Program-made: the position numbers and the translations under genes
Shown: positions 23,171 to 32,327 of the stretch, in pieces
How the letters are laid out: each line of letters begins with the position of its first letter
Numbering within the stretch: position 1 is the stretch's first letter
The notes under the pieces: generated by a model
Seen by the model: only the letters and a program-made list of their open reading frames with translations
The model's database searches: none
What the model was told of the DNA's origin: nothing
From: Hyphomonas beringensis
GTDB lineage: Bacteria > Pseudomonadota > Alphaproteobacteria > Caulobacterales > Hyphomonadaceae
Direction: 5' to 3'
Assembly (NCBI RefSeq): GCF_000682755.1
Contig: NZ_AWFF01000042.1
Span: 1 to 42,579, forward strand
DNA: 42,579 nucleotides

Positions 23171-24412
23171 GATATTGAGACCCGTCACCTGATTACGCTG
23201 ACGGCGCAGGATGTTGAACCTGTATCCATGGAACACAAAGCTCTGGCCCGGCTCCGGAATGGTCTGGGCCTCATGAATCACCAGGCCTGCAACCGTCACG
23301 GCCTCCTCATCGGGTAGATTCCAGCCTGTCGCCCGGTTGAGATCCCGAATCGGCACCCATCCATCGACATTGACAGACCCATCCTCCTGCGGGCGCACAC
23401 CCTGCACGGCGACATCATGCTCGTCATGGATGTGGCCGACAATCTCTTCCAGAATATCTTCCAGTGTAATCAGGCCCTGAAGTTCGCCATACTCATCAAC
23501 CACCAGGGCAAAGTGGCTGCGCTTTTGCAGGAAGGCATCCAACTGGTCTTGCACAGGCGTGGTTTCGGGCACGAACCAGGGTTTGCGCAGGATGGAATCG
23601 ACATCCAGTGCAGACAGATCCCCGCCCTGCGCCATCGCTGCGCGAAGCAGATCCTTGGCGTGCAGGATGCCGACAATCTCTTCCTTTTCGCCGCGATAGA
23701 GCGGCAGGCGCGTATGGGGGCTGGCCAGCGCCTTCATCACCAGCTGGCGCGGATCGAGATCAGCGTTCAGCATCTTGATGTTCTTGCGGTGGATCATGAC
23801 GTCTTCGACGGTCAGTTCCTTCAGGTCCAACGCGCCGACAAGGCGCAGCCGGTCTTCGGCGCCCACACCACCCTCTGACGCATGCAGATCAATCGCGCCG
23901 CGGATTTCCTCCTCTGCGGTCGGCGTTGCATCCGGATCGCCCAGACCCAGTATCTTCAGCGTTGTGCTGACGATGAACTGGATGATGTTCACGATCCAGG
24001 AAGCGACAAAGACAAACGACCCGATCGGGCGGGCCACACTCATCGCCATCGTGTCCGTGCGCGTGATCGCATAGGTCTTCGGCAGGACTTCCGCAAAAAC
24101 CAGAACCAGCACCGTCATCACGGCCGTCGCCAGGGCCAGGGCCAGACCGCCTTGGCCGAACAGGGCTGTAAACAGGGACGTTGCCAGAACAGAGGCCAGA
24201 ATATTGACCAGATTGTTACCCAGCAGGATCGCACCAATCAGGTTTTCCCGCTTGGCGATCAGCTTGTTGACCGCCTCTGCGCGCTTGTCGCCTTCCTTCT
24301 CCAATTGGTGCATCCGCGCCCGTGAGGCCGCAGTCAGCGCGGTTTCCGACCCCGAAAAGAAGGCGGACATGCCGAGAAGCACAAAAATGGCGATGATATA
24401 GCCAGCAATCAT
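23150..24412 (-). CDS. CorC/HlyC family (CNNM) membrane protein with CBS domains
   Basis: A 420-aa protein. DUF21/CNNM membrane domain (about 1-185) with conserved small residues SAFFSGSETALTAASRARM and EVLPKTYAI; a pair of CBS domains (about 205-330, VEDVMIHRKNIKML ... HFALVVDEYGELQGLITLEDILEEIVGHIHDEHD); and the C-terminal CorC_HlyC domain. The family is linked to Mg2+/Co2+ efflux or homeostasis; CBS pairs bind adenine nucleotides. It follows aroB after 24 bases, in the order aroK-aroB-corC that is common in alphaproteobacteria. Confidence 0.93.
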   Translation of the reverse strand: MIAGYIIAIFVLLGMSAFFSGSETALTAASRARMHQLEKEGDKRAEAVNKLIAKRENLIGAILLGNNLVNILASVLATSLFTALFGQGGLALALATAVMTVLVLVFAEVLPKTYAITRTDTMAMSVARPIGSFVFVASWIVNIIQFIVSTTLKILGLGDPDATPTAEEEIRGAIDLHASEGGVGAEDRLRLVGALDLKELTVEDVMIHRKNIKMLNADLDPRQLVMKALASPHTRLPLYRGEKEEIVGILHAKDLLRAAMAQGGDLSALDVDSILRKPWFVPETTPVQDQLDAFLQKRSHFALVVDEYGELQGLITLEDILEEIVGHIHDEHDVAVQGVRPQEDGSVNVDGWVPIRDLNRATGWNLPDEEAVTVAGLVIHEAQTIPEPGQSFVFHGYRFNILRRQRNQVTGLNISEIETA

Positions 24413-24436
24413 GTCGTTTAATCCAAGCCCGGTGCC

Positions 24437-25579
24437 TTAACCCTCAAGCAGTTCTGCCTGAAGGAATGTTTCAACAGATGCGAGATCCGCATCCTGATGG
24501 ATATAGGATTTGCCGATGCCGCGCGCGAGAATCAGCGGCACGCGGCCAGCTGTGGCCTTCTTGTCCTGCTGCATCAGGCTGACCAGATTCTCCGCCGTAT
24601 AAGGCCCGCCCTGCTTGCCAGGAATGACAGATTGCAGCCCGGTTGCCTCAAGATGCGCACGAACCCGGTTCGCATCTTCCGCAGGTGTGATGCCCTCGGC
24701 CGCGCCATAGCGGAAGGCCAACGCCATGCCGATGGCGACCGCCTCTCCGTGCAGCAGATCCGGTGCATAGCCATTCGCCGCTTCCAGCGCGTGTCCGAAT
24801 GTATGGCCCAGATTCAGCAGGGCCCGCACACCGGTCTCGCGTTCATCCTCTGCCACGATAGCGGCCTTGGCCCGGCAACTGGTCGCAACAGCCTGCGCAA
24901 TGGCGTCAGGTTCCAGCGCCAACACCTCCTCACCATGCGTTTCCAGCCAGGTGAAAAAGTCCGCATCATTGATCAGGCCATACTTCACGATCTCGGCATA
25001 GCCGGCCCGCAGCTCTCGCGCTGGCAGGGTTTCCAGAAGCTCCGTGTCCGCAATCACCAGGCGCGGCTGATAGAAGGCCCCGATCATGTTCTTGCCGCGC
25101 GGCGTATTCACGGCGGTCTTGCCGCCCACGGAGGAATCGACCTGCGCCAACAATGTCGTCGGCACCTGCACAAAGCCCATGCCGCGCTTCATCAGGCTGG
25201 CCGCCAGGCCTGTGATGTCGCCAATCACACCGCCGCCCAGCGCGATCAGGATGTCGCTGCGGTCTGCGCTGTTCTCCAACAGCCAGTCGAGAATGCCTTC
25301 CAGATTGCTGAAGGATTTCGTCTTCTCACCGGGCGGCAGCGCCTTCCAGTTCGTGGAGATTCCAACGGGGCGCAGGGCCTCATCCAGCCGATGGCGATGC
25401 AGGCGCTCTACCGTTTCATCCGTCAGCACAAAGACGCGTGGACGCTTCAGCATGGCCGACAGGCGTGCACCCAGCTGGTCCAGTGCGCCATGGCCCACCA
25501 GAATGTCATAGCTGCGGTCTGCGAGTTCTACGGTAACTGTCTCTGTCGCGGGGCGTGTCACAGTCAGTCCGGTTTCCAT
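24437..25579 (-). CDS. aroB: 3-dehydroquinate synthase
   Basis: A 380-aa enzyme of the shikimate pathway, converting DAHP to 3-dehydroquinate with NAD+ and a divalent metal. The NAD-binding [14 protein letters not shown] motif (about 115-128) and the [21 protein letters not shown] segment are present. Metal ligands are in [12 protein letters not shown] and HGEAVAIGM. The start overlaps the 3' end of aroK by 16 bases, so the genes are translationally coupled. Confidence 0.97.
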   Translation of the reverse strand: METGLTVTRPATETVTVELADRSYDILVGHGALDQLGARLSAMLKRPRVFVLTDETVERLHRHRLDEALRPVGISTNWKALPPGEKTKSFSNLEGILDWLLENSADRSDILIALGGGVIGDITGLAASLMKRGMGFVQVPTTLLAQVDSSVGGKTAVNTPRGKNMIGAFYQPRLVIADTELLETLPARELRAGYAEIVKYGLINDADFFTWLETHGEEVLALEPDAIAQAVATSCRAKAAIVAEDERETGVRALLNLGHTFGHALEAANGYAPDLLHGEAVAIGMALAFRYGAAEGITPAEDANRVRAHLEATGLQSVIPGKQGGPYTAENLVSLMQQDKKATAGRVPLILARGIGKSYIHQDADLASVETFLQAELLEG

Positions 25580-26136
25580 GTTTGTAAGGCCTTGTAGATG
25601 GCGTTGACCGTATTGGTGTGCGGGCCGTCCTTGGACCGCACAACCAGGTCTGCCTGGGAATAGATGGGCTCGCGCTCGGCAAGCAGATTTGTCAGTACGG
25701 CCTTGGCATCCGGCCGCTTCAGCAGGGGGCGCGTATCACGTTTCTGCACGCGGCGCCAAAGCGTCTCAAGGTCTGCATTCAGCCAGACGGTCACGGCATT
25801 CTCACGCATCAGGGCGCGCGTCTCGTCGTTTAGATATGCCCCGCCGCCCGTGGCCAGCACATGGGGCGGCAGCGTCAGCAGACGTTTCAGCACCTGATGC
25901 TCGCCGCGGCGAAAGTCTTCCTCGCCATGCATGGCAAAGATGTCAGAGATGGAAAGGCCCGCGGCCTTCTCGATCTCCGTGTCGCTGTCATAGAAATTCC
26001 GGCCCAGCTTTTCCGCCAGACGGCGTCCTACAGTGGACTTTCCAGCCCCCATCAAACCGACAAGCGCGATGGTCCGCGACATATAGGGCAATGTCGCGCC
26101 GGAAGATCGTGCAGGACTATCGGTATCAGATGGCAT
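25564..26136 (-). CDS. aroK: Shikimate kinase
   Basis: A 190-aa (or 172-aa) P-loop kinase phosphorylating shikimate with ATP. Walker [10 protein letters not shown]; shikimate-binding DSDTEIE, FRRGE and GGGAYLN; lid [11 protein letters not shown]. Two starts are possible: ATG 26136, or ATG 26082 ([12 protein letters not shown]), which matches the shortest family members. Neither has a strong ribosome binding site, so the extra 18 residues are uncertain. It is the first gene of aroK-aroB-corC and divergent from a short membrane protein gene. Confidence 0.95.
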   Translation of the reverse strand: MPSDTDSPARSSGATLPYMSRTIALVGLMGAGKSTVGRRLAEKLGRNFYDSDTEIEKAAGLSISDIFAMHGEEDFRRGEHQVLKRLLTLPPHVLATGGGAYLNDETRALMRENAVTVWLNADLETLWRRVQKRDTRPLLKRPDAKAVLTNLLAEREPIYSQADLVVRSKDGPHTNTVNAIYKALQTWKPD

Positions 26137-26184
26137 TCTGGACTTTCGTACTATGTTCAGCTCTTGTCCTATAGTCGCAACGAC

Positions 26185-26202
26185 GCGTTCGCAATCGAAC
26201 GC
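26185..26202. promoter_or_regulatory. Perfect inverted repeat GCGTTCG-N4-CGAACGC between aroK and the small membrane gene
   Basis: Seven-base perfect arms around a CAAT centre, in the divergent promoter region. It may be an operator or a transcript hairpin. It does not match the direct-repeat GTTC-N7-GTTC LexA box of alphaproteobacteria. Confidence 0.4.
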
Positions 26203-26231
26203 TGTAGAACTGTATCAAGGGGTATATAGGC

Positions 26232-26366
26232 ATGCGCAAGTTTCTGATCCTTTTAGCCATTGTGGTAATACTTGTGCTGGGCGTGCTCTGGTGGCTGGGC
26301 GGGAAGGCCGAAAAAGGCAAACCGGCACCGGGCGAAGTACGGATTGAGGTGGAGAATGTCCTTTAA
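26232..26366 (+). CDS. 44-aa single-pass membrane protein
   Basis: This small ORF encodes a protein starting MRKFLILLAIVVILVLGVLW, with one transmembrane helix from about residue 4 to 22 and a Lys/Pro-rich tail ending VRIEVENVL. The ATG follows AAGGGG at about 12 bases. Its last 11 bases overlap the start of the next, larger secreted protein gene (26356), which points to translational coupling and supports it being a real gene. No family is recognised. It may be a membrane partner or anchor of the downstream protein. Confidence 0.6.
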   Translation: MRKFLILLAIVVILVLGVLWWLGGKAEKGKPAPGEVRIEVENVL

Positions 26367-27960
26367 ACAGGGTCTTGCTGCGGCGAGCTGCCTGATGCTT
26401 GCCGCCTTGCCTGCTGCGGCGCAGATTGAGGATTCCGGCCTGGAGCTGGTGAATCCATGGGGGATGAGCTTTCTGGAAGCCGGAGAGCCCTCCCTGCCGA
26501 CAGATATGTGGGCTGCCTCCAATGCAGATGACCTGCTGCCCCTGATGCGGGACGTGCGCACGCGGGCCCTGACCCCGGCTGAGCGCACTCTGATGCGGCG
26601 CATGGCCTTGTCACCGGCCCGTCGCCCGTCCGGCGCGCAGGAACCGCTGCTCCGCGCTGAACGCGCGCGAATCATGTTCGAGCTGGGCGAGGCCCGCGCC
26701 GCCGCTGCACTGATGGCCCGGCTGGATGAGCCGCCTCCCGGCCTCGATGCCGATGAAATTACAGCGGACCTGACCCTCGCGCTCGGCAATGAGGCCAGCG
26801 CCTGTGGCATGCTGTCTGATCCAGACCACCAAGGCGACTATTGGGCCAAGCTGCGCGCCGTTTGCGCCGCCTTGTCAGGAAACACTGCTGGCGCCGAGCT
26901 CGCCATCGAAATGGCCCTGTCGCAGGGCGTGGAAGACACATGGTTGCTGAATGCCGTATTCGCGGCGTCGGGTGAACTGCCAGATCCGCCGGAAGCCAAT
27001 TACCGGTCCGGCCTGGCGCTCGCGATTTCCACTGAGGCCGGGCTGCAACCACCGGAAGACCCGCTGCCGGAAAATCGTCCGGACCTTGCCGCCGCCATGG
27101 CAGACCGCGAAAGCCTGCCGCAGGACCTGCGCGTCAAGGCAGCCGGAATGGCCGCTGAAGCCGGACTCATTAGCACGGCAGACTACCGCGCCCTGTTTGA
27201 AGACCTTCTGGCCGATCCGGACTTTACCCCCTCAAGCCCGCTGGAAACTGCGCTCTACAATATGCGCGATCCCTTCCTGCCCATGGCTGACCGCGCCGCC
27301 AGCCTCGTCGCAGCCCTGGAAAATGCGGCTGACTCTCCGGCGCATTTTGTCTCTGTCTCAAACCTTCTTCTGAAGGATATCGCCGCCCTGCCGCTGGATG
27401 AAGACACCGCGCCCTACGCTCTGGTCTTCGCGCGCGCGGCCATAGCGGCCGGCGACTTCGACATGGCACATGACTGGACCACTGCCGACACAATGGAAGG
27501 GGCACAGGAGGATGGCGGCTTTGACTCCACTTTCCTGAAAGCCCTCACCATTCTGGCAGGCGAGGAGACATCCGACAGCACGATCGCCTATACAGGCGAC
27601 CGCCTTGTGGAGCAGGCCAGCACGGATCACCAGAAACTGGCCGCGAATCGCCTGTTCGCACTCTGGTCAGCCTTCGATATTCCCGCTCCTGCCAGCGGGC
27701 GCCAATTGATGAAGGACATTGCCGAAGCAGATTCCGAGCCGGCCTATACGCCGCCGGTCCTTGCCACGCTGGCCGCCGCCGAAGCCGGCGCAGCAGGCGA
27801 AGTGATTCTGTCGACGGTCGGCTATACCAATGGCGACCCGACCATTCTTCAACCGGTCGGAATGGTCTTGTTGCTGGAAGCCATACAACGGATCGATGCG
27901 GAGGATGCCGCCCGGCAATTGGCGCTGGAAGCCTCTGGATACTGGAAGATTGCGCAGTAA
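26356..27960 (+). CDS. Large secreted helical protein of unknown function
   Basis: A 534-aa protein with a signal peptide (about residues 1-22, ASCLMLAALPAAAQ, cleavage after AAA). The mature part is rich in Ala, Leu, Glu and Asp, and is built from helical segments with repeated A/L spacing (LLRAERARIMFELGEARAAAALMARLDE, KLAANRLFALWSAF), suggesting TPR-like or alpha-solenoid packing; I could not place it in a family. It is probably periplasmic. The ATG at 26356 has GGTGGAG upstream and overlaps the 44-aa membrane ORF. Position between aroK and xerD. Confidence 0.8.
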   Translation: MSFKQGLAAASCLMLAALPAAAQIEDSGLELVNPWGMSFLEAGEPSLPTDMWAASNADDLLPLMRDVRTRALTPAERTLMRRMALSPARRPSGAQEPLLRAERARIMFELGEARAAAALMARLDEPPPGLDADEITADLTLALGNEASACGMLSDPDHQGDYWAKLRAVCAALSGNTAGAELAIEMALSQGVEDTWLLNAVFAASGELPDPPEANYRSGLALAISTEAGLQPPEDPLPENRPDLAAAMADRESLPQDLRVKAAGMAAEAGLISTADYRALFEDLLADPDFTPSSPLETALYNMRDPFLPMADRAASLVAALENAADSPAHFVSVSNLLLKDIAALPLDEDTAPYALVFARAAIAAGDFDMAHDWTTADTMEGAQEDGGFDSTFLKALTILAGEETSDSTIAYTGDRLVEQASTDHQKLAANRLFALWSAFDIPAPASGRQLMKDIAEADSEPAYTPPVLATLAAAEAGAAGEVILSTVGYTNGDPTILQPVGMVLLLEAIQRIDAEDAARQLALEASGYWKIAQ

Positions 27961-28044
27961 TCAGCGCCGCAACCGGCACGACAGATACGCGTTCCTGCGC
28001 TATGAGGGCTGTTCCTCACTCAGTCACCTGTTTCAAGGATTCAG

Positions 28045-28530
28045 ATGCCAGACTTCCTCGTCCCGACCGATATTGCCCATGTCATTCAGATCGCCATCGC
28101 GCCTGTCTTCATGCTGGCCGGCATCGGCGCGCTTCTGAATGTGATGACCAACCGGCTTGGCCGGGTTGTCGATCGCTGGCGCAAGATGGAAAAGGAATTG
28201 GAGGCTCAGGAAGGCGCGCCCAGCAAGGAGCGCATTGCCCATCTTGCCGTGCTGGACAGACGCATGGCCCACATCAACCGAGCCATCGCACTGTCGACAA
28301 TGTCTGCCCTTCTGATTTGTATCGTCATCATCCTGCTTTTCACCGGTCAGTTGCTGAGATTTCCAGTCGCAAGCATGGTGTCCATCCTGTTCATCGCCTC
28401 GATGAGCGTTCTCGTCGCCAGCCTGCTCTCCTTTCTTCTGGAAATCCGCATTGCCAGCCGCATGCTCCGCGTTGGTCGGGCTGTATTGCGCCAGGGTTCG
28501 CCACCGCGCCATGGCCATCGCAAATCCTGA
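28045..28530 (+). CDS. DUF2721 membrane protein
   Basis: A 161-aa protein with the DUF2721 family pattern: an N-terminal hydrophobic segment (about 10-32, HVIQIAIAPVFMLAGIGALLNV) followed by MTNRLGRVVDRWR, a charged helix containing HLAVLDRRMAHINRAIALST, and two further transmembrane helices (about 88-110 and 115-138). The function is unknown. The start has AAGGA 6 bases before ATG. It precedes xerD on the same strand by 42 bases. Confidence 0.85.
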   Translation: MPDFLVPTDIAHVIQIAIAPVFMLAGIGALLNVMTNRLGRVVDRWRKMEKELEAQEGAPSKERIAHLAVLDRRMAHINRAIALSTMSALLICIVIILLFTGQLLRFPVASMVSILFIASMSVLVASLLSFLLEIRIASRMLRVGRAVLRQGSPPRHGHRKS

Positions 28531-28572
28531 GGCCTTCACGCCTTTTGAACACATCGTGGGCATACTGCCCGG

Positions 28573-29490
28573 ATGTCAGACCGCCGCCGCATAGAAGCCT
28601 TTCTGGAAATGATGTCCGCCGAACGCGGGGCCTCCGCCAATACGCTGGATGCCTATGGGCGGGACCTGCTGGACGCGTCTGAATACTGCGCTGGAAATCT
28701 GTGCGACGCACAGGGCCATGAGCTTTCCGCCTGGCTGGCCGATCTGGCAAGCCGCGGCCTTGCCCCCTCCACGCAGGCCCGCAAGCTGTCCGCCATCCGC
28801 CGCTTCTATCGTTTCCTGTTCGAGGAAGGCGACCGCCGCGATGACCCGACCGCAAAGCTGGACGGGCCAAAGCCCGGCCGGGACGTGCCGGATGTGCTGT
28901 CACGTGAGGAAATGACCCGGCTGCTGGAGATGTGCGAGAAGGATCCGCGCCTGCGCTGTCTCGTTGAACTGCTCTATGGGGCGGGCCTGCGCGCGTCAGA
29001 GCTTGTTTCCCTGAAACTGGGCAGCCTCCCGCGTCGCAAGGGTGCGCGCTGGGTCACCACGGATATCATCATCTGCGGCAAGGGCGGCAAGGAACGTCTC
29101 TGCCCGTTGGGAAAACCGGCTCTACGGGCGCTGTCTGACTGGCTGGAAGTGCGTGAGGAGCATCTGCCCGAAGGCTCTCTCGCCAGAGGCCGGGCAGAGC
29201 CCTTCGTGTTCCCCTCACGCGGCAAGGCGGGCCATCTGACGCGCCGCCGTCTCGGCCAATTGCTGGAAGAGCTGGCCATAAGGACCGGCATTCGGACAGA
29301 TCGGGTCCATCCGCACGCCCTGCGTCACGCCTATGCAACCCATCTTCTGATGGGCGGCGCAGACCTCAGATCCGTACAGACCCTTCTCGGCCACTCGGAT
29401 ATCGCAACGACACAGATCTACACGCACGTCCTGACAGACGAGCTGACCGAATTGCTGGAAACAGCCCATCCGATGGCGCGAAAAAGCTGA
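28573..29490 (+). CDS. xerD: Site-specific tyrosine recombinase XerD
   Basis: A 305-aa recombinase of the XerC/XerD pair that resolves chromosome dimers at dif near the terminus. N-terminal SAM-like domain (about 3-88) and C-terminal catalytic domain. Catalytic residues: Arg140 in YGAGLRASEL, the beta-hairpin Lys in GKGGKER, His248 and Arg251 in HPHALRHAYATH, His274 in LGHSDIATT and nucleophile Tyr283 in QIYTHV. The length and the closing LLETAHP are typical of XerD. No dif site was seen in this window. Confidence 0.94.
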   Translation: MSDRRRIEAFLEMMSAERGASANTLDAYGRDLLDASEYCAGNLCDAQGHELSAWLADLASRGLAPSTQARKLSAIRRFYRFLFEEGDRRDDPTAKLDGPKPGRDVPDVLSREEMTRLLEMCEKDPRLRCLVELLYGAGLRASELVSLKLGSLPRRKGARWVTTDIIICGKGGKERLCPLGKPALRALSDWLEVREEHLPEGSLARGRAEPFVFPSRGKAGHLTRRRLGQLLEELAIRTGIRTDRVHPHALRHAYATHLLMGGADLRSVQTLLGHSDIATTQIYTHVLTDELTELLETAHPMARKS

Positions 29491-29582
29491 CGCACAGCAT
29501 TTTGATGTTGCGGCCTGAAGATTGCAGTACAATATTCTCAACGACCGCGCCTTGGGCGCTGACAGATTTTTGGATACGACCG

Positions 29583-29813
29583 ATGAAACGCTTTCTGAAC
29601 GCCTTCATTCCCACATTTCTCATTTCCGAGATTGCTGCCGTCACCTTCATGACAGCGACCTGGGCAATTCTTTCCGAAATGCACGCAGGCCTGAATGTCA
29701 TCATTGGGGGTGAAGTCGTGACAGGTATCGGTATCGCAGCCATCGCCGTTGCCGTCTTCCGCCGCGCGATGCGTTCGGAAGGTCAGGCAGCAACGGTCGA
29801 CGCTGACGAATAA
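29583..29813 (+). CDS. Small two-helix membrane protein, unknown
   Basis: A 76-aa protein with two hydrophobic segments (about residues 10-32 and 38-60) and an acidic C-terminus (AATVDADE). The ATG at 29583 is chosen from composition; there is only a weak purine stretch upstream. No family recognised. It ends exactly where the convergent Pmp3-like gene ends (29813/29814). Confidence 0.6.
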   Translation: MKRFLNAFIPTFLISEIAAVTFMTATWAILSEMHAGLNVIIGGEVVTGIGIAAIAVAVFRRAMRSEGQAATVDADE

Positions 29814-29990
29814 TTACGCGACAGGATCAGAGCCACCGCGGGTCAGAACCCAGAATGCGTGAATCACGCCGGGTAGCCAGCCGATCAACGTCAGGATCAG
29901 GTTCAGCACAAATTGCAGACCAATTCCCTCCTTCAGCGCAACAGCGACAGGTGGAAGGAAGATTGTCAGCAGGATCATGAGTAGGGACAC
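29814..29990 (-). CDS. YqaE/Pmp3 family small membrane protein
   Basis: About 58 aa with two transmembrane helices. The sequence ILLTIFLPPVAVALKEGIG followed by LNLILTLIGWLPGVIHAFWVL is the Pmp3/UPF0057 signature. In other organisms the family is associated with membrane potential and salt or cold stress. The start is probably GTG at 29990 with AAAGG upstream; an ATG at 29978 would give 54 aa. It is convergent with the preceding small membrane gene. Confidence 0.88.
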   Translation of the reverse strand: MSLLMILLTIFLPPVAVALKEGIGLQFVLNLILTLIGWLPGVIHAFWVLTRGGSDPVA

Positions 29991-30125
29991 GGTGGGCAGA
30001 CCTTTCTGTTTGCGTTCCCACAGACAACGTGTGGATTGGATTCCGGTTCCTTCTCCCAAAGTCAGGTTTGACGCACTGCAGCATTCGGCATAGGCCTAGC
30101 TCGATTCCGGAGGAGGAAGGCCAAG

Positions 30126-31184
30126 ATGTCTCAAAAAACACCGCGTGATTTCTTCAAACCCCTTGCGATTGGCGCACCCGCGCCGATGCGCGATCTGCCT
30201 ATCCGCCTGGAGCGGATGATCCATTTTGTGCCGCCGCACCTGGACAAGGTGCGCGCCAAAGTGCCGGACATGGCAGGCAGCGTGGACGTGATGCTCGCCA
30301 ATCTGGAAGACGCCATTCCGGCCGATGCGAAGGACGCCGCCCGCGCTGGCGCCATCGAAATGGCCAACATGTATGACTGGCAGGGCAAGGGCACAGGCTT
30401 CTGGAGCCGTGTGAACCCACTGAATTCTCCCTGGTTTCAGGAAGATGTTTCCGAACTGGTCCTGAAAGCCGGCCACCAGTTGGACGTGATCATGCTGCCC
30501 AAGGTCGAAGGCCCATGGGACATCCACTTCGCCGACCAGTATGTCGCCCAGCTGGAAGCCAAGGCAGGCCTCACCCGCCCGATCCTGTTCCACGCCATTC
30601 TCGAAACCGCACAGGGCATGGCCCGTGTGGAAGAGATCGCACTCGCCAGCCCGCGCATGCAGGGCATCAGCCTCGGCCCGGCAGATCTTGCCGCAGACCG
30701 CAAGATGAAGACCACACGTGTTGGCGGCGGACACCCCTTCTACCGCGTCATTGATGACCCCAATGAAGACGGCAGCCCGCGGGCCTCGGCCCAGCAGGAC
30801 CCGTGGCACTACACCATCGCCCGCATGGTCGACGCCTGTCGTATGGCCGGGATCAATGCCTTCTACGGTCCGTTCGGCGACATTGCCGATCTCGATGCCT
30901 GCGAACAGCAATTCCGCAATGCCTTCCTGCTCGGCTGCTCCGGCACATGGAGCCTGCACCCGAAACAGATCGCCATTGCGAAAAATGTGTTCAGCCCGGA
31001 CCCGAAAGAAGTGGTCTTTGCCCGCAAGATCCTGGCGGCCATGCCCGACGGCAGCGGCGTCGCCATGATCGACGGCAAGATGCAGGATGACGCCACCTGG
31101 AAACAGGCCAAAGTGATCTCCGATCTGGCCGATCTGGTGGCGGAAAAAGACCCCGATTTGGCAAAAGCGTACGCAGCGGGTTAG
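30126..31184 (+). CDS. HpcH/HpaI-aldolase family malyl-CoA lyase (L-malyl-CoA/beta-methylmalyl-CoA lyase-like)
   Basis: A 352-aa lyase of the citrate-lyase-beta/malyl-CoA lyase group. The pattern matches the alphaproteobacterial Mcl1 enzymes: N-terminal [42 protein letters not shown] with the acidic Mg2+ ligand, [13 protein letters not shown] [33 protein letters not shown], and [21 protein letters not shown]. Such enzymes reversibly cleave malyl-CoA to acetyl-CoA and glyoxylate, or beta-methylmalyl-CoA, in the ethylmalonyl-CoA and related pathways. The start has GGAGGAGGAAGG. The other pathway genes are not in this window, so the precise role is inferred. Confidence 0.85.
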   Translation: MSQKTPRDFFKPLAIGAPAPMRDLPIRLERMIHFVPPHLDKVRAKVPDMAGSVDVMLANLEDAIPADAKDAARAGAIEMANMYDWQGKGTGFWSRVNPLNSPWFQEDVSELVLKAGHQLDVIMLPKVEGPWDIHFADQYVAQLEAKAGLTRPILFHAILETAQGMARVEEIALASPRMQGISLGPADLAADRKMKTTRVGGGHPFYRVIDDPNEDGSPRASAQQDPWHYTIARMVDACRMAGINAFYGPFGDIADLDACEQQFRNAFLLGCSGTWSLHPKQIAIAKNVFSPDPKEVVFARKILAAMPDGSGVAMIDGKMQDDATWKQAKVISDLADLVAEKDPDLAKAYAAG

Positions 31185-31225
31185 GTTCGGCGGCGAATCC
31201 AAGGGCAACCAAGGAGAGCCGCCTT

Positions 31226-31771
31226 ATGAAACTATCCCACATTCTCACCACAGCCGCCTGCAGCCTTGCGCTCGCGGGCACCGCACTTGCGCAGGAAGAC
31301 TATCATGGCTTCGACCCGGAAACGGTCGATGCGCTGAACGCCCGGCTGGAAGCGCCGCTGAGCGATGACGTTCTGGAAGTTCTGAGCCAGTCGACCTCTA
31401 TCCAGCCGTGCGGCGGCGAGCAGGTGGTGAGCATGAGCCCGTCAGACGACTGGACGTCCCGCGCATCCAGCGCAATCCGGCCCGGCGGTGAGACGCCAAT
31501 GCCCGTACCGACAAGCCCGCTGGAAGTGGCCTATCCGCCCCTCTACGAAGTGCTCGGCGTCGAAGCGGCCTGTGAGGTCATGTTCAATGTCAGCGAGTCC
31601 GGCGAGAGCGAAGACGTGCTGGCGAATTGCTCCCTGCCTGGCTTTGATGAAGCTGCGACAGACATCTTTGCCGATATGGAGTTTACGCCCGCCAAAGGTC
31701 AGGACAGCCCGGCCATCCAAAATCTCATCGTGCCGGTGAATTTCTGCCGTCCGGACGAAGAAGACTCCTGA
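31226..31771 (+). CDS. Secreted protein with TonB C-terminal-like domain
   Basis: A 181-aa periplasmic protein. Signal peptide about 1-22 (LTTAACSLALAGTALAQ). From about residue 100 the pattern YPPLYEVLGVEAACEVMFNVSESGESEDVLANCSLPGFDEAATDIFADMEFTPA follows the TonB C-terminal fold: two strands, the v.f.v...G...dv..nCs signature and the helix before the final strand. Unlike TonB there is no N-terminal membrane anchor, so it is not a classical energy transducer. It has three or four Cys residues. The start has AAGGAG. Confidence 0.7.
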   Translation: MKLSHILTTAACSLALAGTALAQEDYHGFDPETVDALNARLEAPLSDDVLEVLSQSTSIQPCGGEQVVSMSPSDDWTSRASSAIRPGGETPMPVPTSPLEVAYPPLYEVLGVEAACEVMFNVSESGESEDVLANCSLPGFDEAATDIFADMEFTPAKGQDSPAIQNLIVPVNFCRPDEEDS

Positions 31772-31781
31772 TAATCTCTCT

Positions 31782-31812
31782 CCTGCCGCATGGGCATGGC
31801 CTGTGCGGCAGG
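31782..31812. terminator. GC-rich hairpin after the TonB-like gene
   Basis: Perfect 9-base arms CCTGCCGCA (31782-31790) and TGCGGCAGG (31804-31812). No clear T-tract follows, so termination may be partial. Confidence 0.5.
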
Positions 31813-31871
31813 GAATTCCCCTTCCCGTTCAAGGATCGCATGATACTCTGCGGTGAACGGAGGGATACATC

Positions 31872-32297
31872 ATGATGAAGCCACTTCTCGCAGGTCTTTG
31901 CCTCGGCCTGGTCAGCCAGCCTGCCCTGGCCGACGAAGTCTGGTCCACCCTCGTCGGGGATGTCGTCTATGAAAGTGATACGCCTGAAGGCTGGGCCGTA
32001 TGGTCCTATGAGGCTGATTCAGGCCCCGTCAAAATCTATTTGAAGGGTCTTGCTGGCGTCTATGAAGGGCGCGGCGCCTATGCAGGCGTGTGGATCGCTC
32101 AGGACGATCCCGAGATTGAAATGTGCGATGTCGCCATCAGAAATCCTGACACAGGCGCCTCCCATTACAATTGGGGCCGGGTAGACATCGTTTTCACCGA
32201 GCCCGACTTTCCGGGCGGCTGGGTTGCGCTGCGCGGGAACTGTTTCAATGATCCGACCGACTATCTGGTCGGCAAGCCAATTGTGGCCAGCGAATAA
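31872..32297 (+). CDS. Small secreted protein of unknown function
   Basis: A 141-aa protein with a signal peptide (about 1-20, LLAGLCLGLVSQPALA) and a mature part rich in Trp, Tyr and Gly in strand-like runs (WSTLVGDVVYESDTPEGWAVWSYE, GAYAGVWIAQDD). Cys residues at about 84 and 124 may pair. No family recognised. ATG 31872 and 31875 are both possible after GGAGGG. It is followed on the same strand by the SnoaL-like gene. Confidence 0.65.
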   Translation: MMKPLLAGLCLGLVSQPALADEVWSTLVGDVVYESDTPEGWAVWSYEADSGPVKIYLKGLAGVYEGRGAYAGVWIAQDDPEIEMCDVAIRNPDTGASHYNWGRVDIVFTEPDFPGGWVALRGNCFNDPTDYLVGKPIVASE

Positions 32298-32327
32298 GAC
32301 AGACAAGACAAAGGGAAGACACCAAAC

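Noticed and set aside
24497..25597. 366-aa ORF on the plus strand
   Set aside because: Antisense shadow of aroB.
26185..26202. LexA (SOS) box
   Set aside because: Alphaproteobacterial LexA uses the direct repeat GTTC-N7-GTTC; this site is an inverted repeat with a different spacing.
28573..29490. XerD as an integrase of a mobile element
   Set aside because: Length, motifs and housekeeping neighbours fit chromosomal XerD; no excision site or element genes adjoin it.
30096..31208. 370-aa ORF on the minus strand
   Set aside because: Antisense to the malyl-CoA lyase gene; Gly/His-rich composition typical of a shadow frame.
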